NCBI RefSeq assembly: GCF_013294115.1
Contig: NZ_JABSNP010000005.1
Coordinates: 186,001 to 250,000, forward strand
Origin: Hymenobacter caeli
GTDB taxonomy: Bacteria; Bacteroidota; Bacteroidia; Cytophagales; Hymenobacteraceae
Length of the DNA stretch: 64,000 nt
Direction: 5' to 3'
The translations under genes and the position numbers were made by a program. Shown in pieces: positions 34,291-41,254 of the stretch (position 1 is its first letter; every line of letters begins with the position of its first letter). Under the pieces are notes generated by a model, which worked only from the letters and a program-made list of their open reading frames with translations, searched no databases and was not told the DNA's origin.

Positions 34291-35493
34291 ATGAACGTCT
34301 CCGTAGCCAGCCGCCTCAGCCACACCGGCGAATACTATTTCTCGCGCAAGCTGCGCGAGCTGGCGGCCCTCAACGCGGCGGGGGCCAACATCATCAGCCT
34401 GGGCATCGGCAGTCCCGATTTGCCGCCCCACCCGAGCGTGACGGCGGCGCTGGCGGCCACGGCGGCGCTGCCCAACGCCCACGGCTACCAGAGCTACCAG
34501 GGCACGCCCGCCCTGCGCGGGGCCCTGGCCGAGTTCTACCAGCGCCACTACGGCGTGGCCCTCGACCCGGCCACCGAAATCCTGCCGCTGCTGGGCTCGA
34601 AAGAAGGCCTGATGCACATTGGGATGACGTTTTTGGAAGCCGGCGACGCGGTGCTCATCCCCAACCCCGGCTACCCGACCTACCGCGCCGTGGCCGAAAT
34701 CTGCGGGGCCGAGGTGCGCGCGTACGACTTGACCGCCGCTACCGGCTGGTTGCCCGACCTGGGGGCCTTGGCGGCCACCGACTTGTCGCGAGTGAAAATG
34801 ATGCTGGTGAACTACCCGCACATGCCCACCGGCACGCCGGCCGGCCGGCCATTCCTCACCGAGCTGGTGGAATTTGCTCGCGCCCACGACATCCTGCTGG
34901 TGCACGACAACCCTTATGGCTTCGTCTTGAACGAGACGCCACCCACCAGCTTGTTGTCCGTGCCCGGCGCCAAGGACGTGGCCCTGGAGCTGAACTCGCT
35001 GAGTAAGTCGCACAACCTGGCCGGCTGGCGCGTGGGGGCCCTGGTGGGCCGCGCCGATTGGCTGGCCGCCGTGCTCCGCTTCAAAAGCAACATGGATTCG
35101 GGCATGTTCCTGCCCGTGCAACAGGCCGCCGTGGCGGCCCTGGCGCTGGGCGACGACTGGTTTCAGGAGCTAAATGCCACTTACCGCGCCCGCCGCACGC
35201 TGGTCGTTGAGTTGCTGCAAGCGTTGGGCTGCGCACCGGCCCCGGGCCAGGTAGGCCTCTTCATCTGGGCCCCCGTGCCGCCGTCTTACGCCGACGGCTA
35301 CGCCCTGAGCGATGCCGTGCTGGCCGAAGCCCGGGTATTTTTGACGCCCGGCGGCATTTTTGGCAGCAACGGGCTGGGCTACATCCGGGCCAGCCTGTGC
35401 CAGCCAGAAGCCTTGCTGCGCGAGGCCCTGGCCCGGGTTGTGGCAATGCAAAAAGGCCAGCGCAGCGAAGTCGTTCTTCCACTGGTTAATTAA
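34291..35493 (+). CDS. Pyridoxal-phosphate aminotransferase, class I/II
   Basis: 400 residues, fold type I. IISLGIGSPDLPPHPSV at the N-terminus, GYQSYQGTPALRGALAEFYQRHYGV, PNPGYPTYRA, MLVNYPHMPTGTPA (with Asn), LLVHDNPYGF and the PLP lysine in LNSLSKSHNLAGWRVG near residue 239. Between prephenate dehydratase and prephenate dehydrogenase it most likely transaminates phenylpyruvate and 4-hydroxyphenylpyruvate (or prephenate), completing Phe and Tyr synthesis. The YPHMPTG segment replaces the more common YPxNPTG, a minor change. Confidence 0.88.
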   Translation: MNVSVASRLSHTGEYYFSRKLRELAALNAAGANIISLGIGSPDLPPHPSVTAALAATAALPNAHGYQSYQGTPALRGALAEFYQRHYGVALDPATEILPLLGSKEGLMHIGMTFLEAGDAVLIPNPGYPTYRAVAEICGAEVRAYDLTAATGWLPDLGALAATDLSRVKMMLVNYPHMPTGTPAGRPFLTELVEFARAHDILLVHDNPYGFVLNETPPTSLLSVPGAKDVALELNSLSKSHNLAGWRVGALVGRADWLAAVLRFKSNMDSGMFLPVQQAAVAALALGDDWFQELNATYRARRTLVVELLQALGCAPAPGQVGLFIWAPVPPSYADGYALSDAVLAEARVFLTPGGIFGSNGLGYIRASLCQPEALLREALARVVAMQKGQRSEVVLPLVN

Positions 35494-35543
35494 TTAGTTG
35501 CCGTGCCAAATAATTAGATACAAGCTGTTTAGGAAATCGTCAA

Positions 35544-35639
35544 AACGTCATATCGAGCGCAGCCGGGACATCTTGCGTGCGGCAGTAATCCAGCATTAGT
35601 GAGCGGGCGAGATGTCTCGGCTGCGCTCGACATGACGTT
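35544..35639. repeat. Palindromic repeat with TCGGCTGCGCTCG core
   Basis: Arms of 30 bp (35544-35573 and 35610-35639) are inverted with two mismatches, separated by 36 bp. The right arm ends GACATGACGTT and shares the CTGCGCTCG core with the other elements here. It fills the gap between the aminotransferase and prephenate dehydrogenase genes. Confidence 0.8.
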
Positions 35640-35716
35640 CTATTTTAAATTTTCAAATTTTCTAGGTAGATGCAAACCGTCTACCCGCCTACCCTCACAC
35701 CCTCCTGCCCTAAATC

Positions 35717-36562
35717 ATGACCGTTACCATCATCGGCTTGGGACTCATCGGCGGCTCGCTGGCGCTTAGTCTGCGGCAGCACGGGCTGGCGGCGCACCTC
35801 ATCGGGGTGGAGCAGAGCGCCGAGCACGCCCGCCGGGCCCTGGAGCTGGGTTTAGTGGACGAGGTAGAAACCGACTTGTCCGCCGCCGTGCGCCGCGCCG
35901 ACCTCGTGGTGGTGGCCGTGCCCATGGATGCCATGCTGACCGTGCTGCCCCAGGTGCTCGACGCCACGGGGCCCCAGCAGACGGTGATTGACGTGGGCTC
36001 GACCAAGGTGACGCTGCTAGCGGCCGTGGCCGGGCACCCGCGCCGCGGCCGCTTCGTGGCCACGCACCCCATGGCTGGCACCGAATATTCGGGCCCCGAG
36101 GCCGCCGTGCTGGGCCTTTACGAAGGCAAAACGGTGGTGCTCTGCGACACCGGCCACAGCGACGCCGACGCCTTGCAGCTGGTCGAGAAGCTGTTCCGGG
36201 CCCTGCCCATGCGGCTGCTCTACCTCGATGCGCAGGCCCACGACCTGCACACGGCCTACGTGTCGCACATCTCGCACATCACCTCGTTTGCCCTGGCCCT
36301 CACCGTGTTGGAGAAGGAGAAAGAGGAACAGCGCATTTTTGATCTGGCCGGCGGCGGCTTTGCTTCCACCGTGCGGCTGGCCAAAAGCTCGGCGGCCATG
36401 TGGGTGCCCATCTTCCGCCAGAACCGGCCCAACGTGCTCGACGTGCTCGACGAGCACCTGCACCAGCTCCAGCACCTGCGCGACTTACTGGCGCAGGAAG
36501 ACTACGCCGGGCTGACCGACCAAATCCACCAAGCCAACCACATCCGCAAGACCATTCCCTAA
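35717..36562 (+). CDS. tyrA: Prephenate dehydrogenase
   Basis: 281 residues; oxidatively decarboxylates prephenate to 4-hydroxyphenylpyruvate. The NAD-binding Rossmann start is VTIIGLGLIGGSLALSLRQ; VVVAVPMDAM, VIDVGSTKV and FVATHPMAGTEYSGPEAA with the conserved THPMAG(T) follow. SHISHITSFALAL holds substrate-site histidines. There is no ACT or chorismate mutase domain, so feedback control must come from elsewhere. It is the third gene of the operon and runs 79 bp before the DAHP synthase gene. Confidence 0.92.
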   Translation: MTVTIIGLGLIGGSLALSLRQHGLAAHLIGVEQSAEHARRALELGLVDEVETDLSAAVRRADLVVVAVPMDAMLTVLPQVLDATGPQQTVIDVGSTKVTLLAAVAGHPRRGRFVATHPMAGTEYSGPEAAVLGLYEGKTVVLCDTGHSDADALQLVEKLFRALPMRLLYLDAQAHDLHTAYVSHISHITSFALALTVLEKEKEEQRIFDLAGGGFASTVRLAKSSAAMWVPIFRQNRPNVLDVLDEHLHQLQHLRDLLAQEDYAGLTDQIHQANHIRKTIP

Positions 36563-36641
36563 GGATTCAGTAATAAAAAGTACAAGCCAGCACAAACTAT
36601 GGCTTGCTATTCTCTCCGCAAACAATAATTTCCCCAACCCC

Positions 36642-37712
36642 ATGTTCGACAAACTTTTCAACCGCCAACCCAACGACAAGCCGTTCCTCATCTCAGGGCC
36701 CTGCTCGGCCGAAACCGAAATCCAGGTACTAGAAACCTGCCAGCGTTTGGCCGCCACCGGCAAAGTGCAGGCCCTGCGCGCCGGCATCTGGAAGCCGCGC
36801 ACCAAGCCCGGCGGCTTCGAGGGCGTGGGGGCCAAGGGCCTGCCCTGGCTGAAAAAAGCCAGTGAGCTGACCGGCCTGCCCGTGGCCGTGGAAGTGGCCA
36901 CCGCCAAGCACGTCGAAGACTGCCTGGCCTTCGGCGTGGACCTGGTCTGGGTGGGCGCGCGCACCACCGGCAACCCGTTTTCGGTGCAGGAAATTGCCAA
37001 CGCGCTGCGCGGCGTGGACATTCCGGTGCTGGTAAAAAACCCCATTCATCCCGAGCTGGAGCTGTGGGTGGGGGCCATCGAGCGCCTGCAAAAAGCCGGC
37101 TTGAAGCAGGTAGGCATGATTCACCGCGGCTTTTCGAGCTACGGCAACACCGACTTCCGCAACGCGCCGATGTGGCACCTGCCCATCGAGATGAAGCGCC
37201 GCCTGCCCGAGCTGCCCATCCTCAACGACCCCAGCCACATCTGCGGCCGGCGCGACACGCTGTTTGCCGTGGCCCAGCAGGCCCTGGATTTGGACTTCGA
37301 CGGAACGATGATCGAGAGCCACATCGACCCCGACAAAGCCTGGAGCGACGCCAAGCAGCAAATCACGCCCGAGGTGCTGGGCCAGCTCATCACCGACCTG
37401 GTGTGGCGGCACGAAACCACCGACAAAGAGGAATTCCTGACGGCCCTGGCCGGCCTGCGCGAGCAAATCAACAACCTCGACGCCGAGGTGATGCAGCTGC
37501 TGGGCCGCCGCATGGCCGTGGCCGAGAAAATTGGCCAATACAAGAAGGACAACGACATCACCATCCTCCAAACCGCCCGCCTCAACGAAATCCTGGCCCG
37601 CAGCAAGCGCCAGGGGGCCCAGGTAGGCCTCACCGAAGACTTCGTGGAGCGCTACATGGAGGCCGTGCACCTGGAATCGGTGCTGCGCCAGGAAAAGGTA
37701 ATGAAGGGCTAG
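36642..37712 (+). CDS. Bifunctional DAHP synthase / chorismate mutase
   Basis: 356 residues. Residues 1-260 are a class I-beta DAHP synthase (ISGPCSAET, RAGIWKPRTKPGGFEGVG, VWVGARTTGNPFSVQEIA, VLVKNPIHPEL, ILNDPSHICGRRD, MIESHIDPDKAWSDAKQQITPE), joining phosphoenolpyruvate and erythrose-4-phosphate. Residues 265-356 are an AroQ-type chorismate mutase (LREQINNLDAEVMQLLGRRMAVAEKIGQYKKDNDITILQ). In related fused enzymes the mutase domain also serves as the regulatory site, inhibited by prephenate or chorismate. As last gene of the operon it both opens the pathway and makes prephenate for the genes upstream. Confidence 0.92.
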   Translation: MFDKLFNRQPNDKPFLISGPCSAETEIQVLETCQRLAATGKVQALRAGIWKPRTKPGGFEGVGAKGLPWLKKASELTGLPVAVEVATAKHVEDCLAFGVDLVWVGARTTGNPFSVQEIANALRGVDIPVLVKNPIHPELELWVGAIERLQKAGLKQVGMIHRGFSSYGNTDFRNAPMWHLPIEMKRRLPELPILNDPSHICGRRDTLFAVAQQALDLDFDGTMIESHIDPDKAWSDAKQQITPEVLGQLITDLVWRHETTDKEEFLTALAGLREQINNLDAEVMQLLGRRMAVAEKIGQYKKDNDITILQTARLNEILARSKRQGAQVGLTEDFVERYMEAVHLESVLRQEKVMKG

Positions 37713-37781
37713 GCCAGTGCCGCGGTTTCGGACGGCAGCTGGGTTGCCGCCCAGCACCGCGGCCAGCGAGGAAAAAAGTTG

Positions 37782-37821
37782 AAAAAAGTACCCTCGTAGC
37801 CTTATGAGGGTACTTTTTTTT
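37782..37821 (+). terminator. Strong intrinsic terminator ending the aromatic operon
   Basis: A perfect 14-bp stem (37782-37795 with 37806-37819) around a 10-base loop, GTACCCTC/GAGGGTAC at its top, ending in a run of eight T and with a matching A-run on the left. It lies 69 bp after the DAHP synthase stop. Confidence 0.9.
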
Positions 37822-37916
37822 GAAACCCAGAAAAAAACAGGTTCGTAAAAATCCTCAAGTCGGCAACGACTTTCATTCTTCTCAACCTTTTTTCTAACCC
37901 TCAATTTTTTCACGTC

Positions 37917-38531
37917 ATGGCCATTCAAACGTATCAGGATTCCTTCGGGGACCTCGTGCCGCAGACATTCTCCACCATGCTCGACCGCTTCTTTAATGAT
38001 TCGGTGGCAGGACGGGGCCGGGTGGCGGCGTTCTCGCCGCAGGTCGATGCCTACGAGACCGAAAAGGGCTACCAGCTGGAGGTGGCGCTGCCCGGCCTCA
38101 AGCAAGACAACATCAAAGTGGATTTCCACCAGGGCCGCCTCACCATTTCGGGCGAGCGCAGCTTCCGCAGCGACCGCAGCGACCGCCGCTACCACGTGGT
38201 GGAAAACGCCTACGGCTCGTTCCGGCGCTCGTTTCAGCTGCCCGACACCGTGAACCCGGGTCAGATCGAAGCCAGCTTCGAGGACGGCATCTTGCACGTA
38301 ACGGTGCCCAAGGACGAGCAGAAAACCATGCGCCACCAGATTCAGGTGAAGGGCAGCCAGCCCGCCCAGGGGCCCGCACCGGAGCGCATCGGCCAGCAAG
38401 CCGCTGACACGCAGCACACCAGCGCCCAGGTGGCCAACGCCCAGGCAGCCAGTGCCGCCAACAACGGCGGCTCCCAACTCGACGGCAGCGCCAACGGCAA
38501 GGCCCAGCCGGCCGCCAGCGCGGCCAATTAG
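37917..38531 (+). CDS. Hsp20/alpha-crystallin small heat-shock protein with a long Ala/Gln/Asn-rich tail
   Basis: 204 residues. The alpha-crystallin domain spans about 38-142 (VDAYETEKGYQLEVALPGLKQDNIKVDF, GRLTISGERSF, GSFRRSFQLPDTVNPGQIEASFEDGILHVTVPKDE). It is a cytoplasmic ATP-independent holdase. The usual short IxI tail is replaced after about residue 148 by some 55 residues rich in Ala, Gln, Asn and Ser, longer than the roughly 150-residue norm. It is transcribed alone, between the operon terminator at 37782 and the terminator at 38559. Confidence 0.9.
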   Translation: MAIQTYQDSFGDLVPQTFSTMLDRFFNDSVAGRGRVAAFSPQVDAYETEKGYQLEVALPGLKQDNIKVDFHQGRLTISGERSFRSDRSDRRYHVVENAYGSFRRSFQLPDTVNPGQIEASFEDGILHVTVPKDEQKTMRHQIQVKGSQPAQGPAPERIGQQAADTQHTSAQVANAQAASAANNGGSQLDGSANGKAQPAASAAN

Positions 38532-38558
38532 CCAGTTGCTTTCTGAGTAGTCAGACAC

Positions 38559-38593
38559 AAAAGGGGCGCTCCAGCTGGAGCGCCCCTTTTTGG
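38559..38593. terminator. Intrinsic terminator after the Hsp20 gene
   Basis: A perfect 16-bp palindrome (38559-38574 with 38575-38590) AAAAGGGGCGCTCCAG and its complement, followed by T. The same hairpin has A/T runs on both sides and could also end transcripts from the other strand. Confidence 0.88.
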
Positions 38594-38607
38594 TTTCAGC
38601 CAGCGTA

Positions 38608-38687
38608 TATCCCAATAGGTGCAAAAGGAAACGGTCATGCCTCGGCTGCGCTCGGCATGACCGTTTCCTTTTGCACCTATTGGGATA
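38608..38687. repeat. 80-bp palindrome with perfect 34-bp arms
   Basis: Left arm 38608-38641 and right arm 38654-38687 are exact inverted copies; the 12-base centre is TCGGCTGCGCTC. The inner arm ends in GGTCATGCC/GGCATGACC, linking it to the elements at 30581, 34077 and 35544. It sits between Hsp20 and lysA, which are convergent. Confidence 0.9.
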
Positions 38688-38780
38688 AACTCTTGGTCGG
38701 GGCCCTCCCTCCCCGTCTTGCTTCGACAACACATGCAGCCAACACACGCGGCGGAACCACAGGCGACCCGTGCGCCGCGG

Positions 38781-39986
38781 CTACTCCTGGCCGGCCAGCA
38801 GGTCCTCGAATGTTTGGCGGCGGCGAATCTGGCGCAGCGCCCCGTTTTCGAGCAGCACTTCGGCCGGGCGCGGGCGCGAGTTGAAGCTGCTGCTCATCTC
38901 GAAGCCGTAGGCCCCGGCGTTGTGGAAGGCCAGCAGGTCGCCTTCGCGCACTTCGGGCAGGCGGCGGTCCCAGGCGAAGGTGTCGGTTTCGCAGATGTTG
39001 CCCACCACGGTGTACACCCGCTCGGGGCCCTCGGGGTGGCTCAGGTTGCTGATGGTGTGGTAGCTGTCGTAGAACATGGGCCGGATGAGGTGGTTAAAGC
39101 CCGAATCGACGCCGGCGAACACCGTGGCTGGGGTTTGCTTCACCACGGCCACGCGCACCAGCAGGAAGCCGGCCTCGCTGACGAGGTACTTGCCGGGCTC
39201 GAACCAGGCTTGCAGCGGCCGGCCGTATTCGGCCTCAAACTCGGCGAAGGCAGCCGTCACGCGGCGGCCCAGCTCGGGCATGTCGGTGGCCACGTCGCCG
39301 GGTTTGTAGGGCACTTTGAAGCCCGAGCCCAAGTCTAAGAATTCCAAATCGGGGAAGCGGCGGGCGGCCTCGAACAGCACTTCCAGGGCCCGCAGGAACA
39401 CGTCCACGTCCTTGATTTCGGAACCCGTGTGCATGTGCAAGCCCTTCACGTTCAGTCCCGTGCCTTTCACCACACGCTCCAGGTGGCGCATCTGGTGGAT
39501 GCTGATGCCGAACTTGCTGTCGATGTGGCCGGTGGAAATCTTGTAGTTGCCGCCCGCCTCGATGTGCGGGTTCAGCCGAATGCACACCGGGTAGCTGCCG
39601 CCGAAGGTGGTGCCGAAGCGCTCCAGCATCGAAATGTTGTCGATGTTGAGGTGCACGCCCAGGTCTTTGGCGGCCACGATTTCCTCAAACGTGACGCTGT
39701 TGGGCGTGAAGAGGATGTTTTCGGGCGCAAACCCGGCGTGCAGGCCCAGCCGTACTTCGTTGATGCTCACGCAGTCGAGGCCCGCGCCCAGGCCCAGGAT
39801 GTAGCGCAGCACGGCCTGGTTGGTGAGCGACTTGCAGGCATAGAAAAACCGCGTGGGGTGGCCGGTGAAGGCCGTTTCGAGCTGGTGGTACTGCCGGGCG
39901 ATGGTTTCGGCCTGGTACACGTAGAGCGGGGTGCCAAACTGCTCGGCAGCGGCCAGCAGGGCCTCGGCGGGGATGGTAGCGGACAT
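38781..39986 (-). CDS. lysA: Diaminopimelate decarboxylase
   Basis: 401 residues; decarboxylates meso-diaminopimelate to lysine using PLP. The PLP lysine is in FFYACKSLTN (residue 52), followed by LDCVSINEVRLGLHAGF, NIDNISMLERF, IRLNPHIEAGGNYKISTGHIDSKFGI, GLHMHTGSEI, DLGSGF, WFEPGKYLVSEAGFLL, and the partner-subunit motif GNICETDTF with the catalytic cysteine. The ATG at 39986 is chosen as the conserved start; a longer upstream frame adds non-homologous sequence and runs into the divergent DinB-like gene. Confidence 0.93.
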   Translation of the reverse strand: MSATIPAEALLAAAEQFGTPLYVYQAETIARQYHQLETAFTGHPTRFFYACKSLTNQAVLRYILGLGAGLDCVSINEVRLGLHAGFAPENILFTPNSVTFEEIVAAKDLGVHLNIDNISMLERFGTTFGGSYPVCIRLNPHIEAGGNYKISTGHIDSKFGISIHQMRHLERVVKGTGLNVKGLHMHTGSEIKDVDVFLRALEVLFEAARRFPDLEFLDLGSGFKVPYKPGDVATDMPELGRRVTAAFAEFEAEYGRPLQAWFEPGKYLVSEAGFLLVRVAVVKQTPATVFAGVDSGFNHLIRPMFYDSYHTISNLSHPEGPERVYTVVGNICETDTFAWDRRLPEVREGDLLAFHNAGAYGFEMSSSFNSRPRPAEVLLENGALRQIRRRQTFEDLLAGQE

Positions 39987-40068
39987 AGGCCGTAAAAGTA
40001 CGGCCCGCCCGGGCCCCGACGGGAAGTTTTGGCGGCTGGCGGGTTGCGTAGGGGCGCTATTTTTACCC

Positions 40069-40587
40069 ATGCCCAACCAACCCGAAGTATGGCTCCGGGG
40101 GCCCCTGCCCCAGGTGCCGCCCCTGCTCCAGCCCGTGGCCCACGCCCTGCTGCAAGCCCAGGCCGACGTGGCCGTGGCCCTCGCCCGCTTTCCCGCCGCC
40201 CAGCTGTGGGAGCGCCCGGCCGGTGTGGCCTCGGTGGGCTTCCACCTTCAGCACCTGGCCGGCGTGCTAGACCGCATGCTCACCTACGCCCAAAACCAGC
40301 CCCTCAGCCCCGCCCAGCTCGCCTACCTCGCCGCCGAAGGCTACCCCGCACCCAGCGCCGGGGCCCCGGCAGCGCAAGTAGAAGCGCTGCAAAAAGCCTT
40401 CGGGGGTGCGGTGCAGCAGGCCCTGGCCCAGCTGCACCGCACCCCCGAAGCTGCGTTAACCGATTACCGTCCGGTGGGCCGGGCCGCGCTGCCCTCCACC
40501 GTCATCGGCCTGCTGGTGCACGCCGCCGAGCACACCCAGCGCCACGTGGGCCAGCTGCTCGTCACGGCCCGCATTTTGGCCGGCTAG
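40069..40587 (+). CDS. DinB-family protein
   Basis: 172 residues, a four-helix-bundle protein of the DinB/YfiT superfamily. Three histidines that bind a divalent metal in this family are in SVGFHLQHLAGVLDR near residue 60 and LLVHAAEHTQRHVGQLL near residue 155. Some members are thiol-dependent S-transferases; no substrate can be named. It is divergent from lysA and ends 6 bp before the convergent M56-tail paralog. Confidence 0.8.
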   Translation: MPNQPEVWLRGPLPQVPPLLQPVAHALLQAQADVAVALARFPAAQLWERPAGVASVGFHLQHLAGVLDRMLTYAQNQPLSPAQLAYLAAEGYPAPSAGAPAAQVEALQKAFGGAVQQALAQLHRTPEAALTDYRPVGRAALPSTVIGLLVHAAEHTQRHVGQLLVTARILAG

Positions 40588-40592
40588 GGGCC

Positions 40593-41159
40593 CTACTCGG
40601 CCACCGGCTGGCCCTGGCCGTCGAAGCGCAGCTCCTTGGTCTGGCCGCCTTCGGTGAACCGGGCCACGTAGCGGCCGGCTTTGTTCTTGTCTTCGTACAC
40701 CGACTTCAGCTTGGCGCTGGGGTAGGTTTTCTCGATGTAGGCCCGGGCGGCGGCCATCGCGGCGGTTTGCATCGGCGAGGGGGAGGAAAGCACCACGTTG
40801 TGCTGTTTGTTGAAGGCCAGCACTTCCGGCGAGTTTTCTTTGCCCTTGGTAGTCACCAAAATCACGCCGCTGCCCGTGGCCTTGCCGGTCAGCGCCTCGG
40901 CCTGCTTGCCCTTCAGCACGTTGATGTTACCAATGTCGCTCGGGTTCATGGCGCTGAGGACGTCGGGGGCGGCTAATTGGCCGTCCACGTAGTACACCAC
41001 GTCGGTGGGCAGCGCCTTAGGGGCTTCGGTGGCTACCACCTTGGGCGTCACGGTTTGGGCTTGGGCCCCGGCGGCACCCAAGGCCAGCGCCACGGCCAAG
41101 GGCCCCAGCAGAGCGCGGCGCAGGCCCAATAAACGAACGGAAGTGGGTTGGTTTTGCAT
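40593..41159 (-). CDS. Secreted TonB-plug-like protein, paralog of the M56 peptidase tail
   Basis: 188 residues. The start MQNQPTSVRLLGLRRALLGPLAVALALGAAGAQAQ matches, almost position by position, an internal segment of the neighbouring M56 protein that starts MNQPVSNRLQLLRYALAGPLVVAAALAYSAAHAQ. Both continue into a plug-like module (YYVDGQ ... INVLKGKQAEALTG ... GVILVTTKGKENSPEVLAFN). It appears to be a free copy of the peptidase's last membrane segment and periplasmic domain. It lies downstream of the M56 gene on the same strand, 95 bp away. Function unknown; binding or sensing of a periplasmic partner is possible. Confidence 0.65.
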   Translation of the reverse strand: MQNQPTSVRLLGLRRALLGPLAVALALGAAGAQAQTVTPKVVATEAPKALPTDVVYYVDGQLAAPDVLSAMNPSDIGNINVLKGKQAEALTGKATGSGVILVTTKGKENSPEVLAFNKQHNVVLSSPSPMQTAAMAAARAYIEKTYPSAKLKSVYEDKNKAGRYVARFTEGGQTKELRFDGQGQPVAE

Positions 41160-41254
41160 GGAAGTGAAGGGGTTGGAAAATGTGGGAGGGAAAATTCGCT
41201 AATGGAAATGGGCGCAGCACAAACTAGCTGTGCGCCAGGACCGGCCCGCAGTGG

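Noticed and set aside
37782-37821. Hairpin with A-run and T-run as a possible small RNA
   Set aside because: Position directly after the last gene of the operon and the T-run explain it fully as a terminator.
34077-38687. Possible CRISPR array from repeated palindromes
   Set aside because: Repeats are too few, unevenly spaced and differ in length; there are no uniform spacers and no cas genes.
36729-38747. A 672-codon open frame on the minus strand across the DAHP synthase and Hsp20 genes
   Set aside because: It overlaps two clear + strand genes, a strong terminator and a palindrome, has no family motif and reflects GC-rich codon shadowing.
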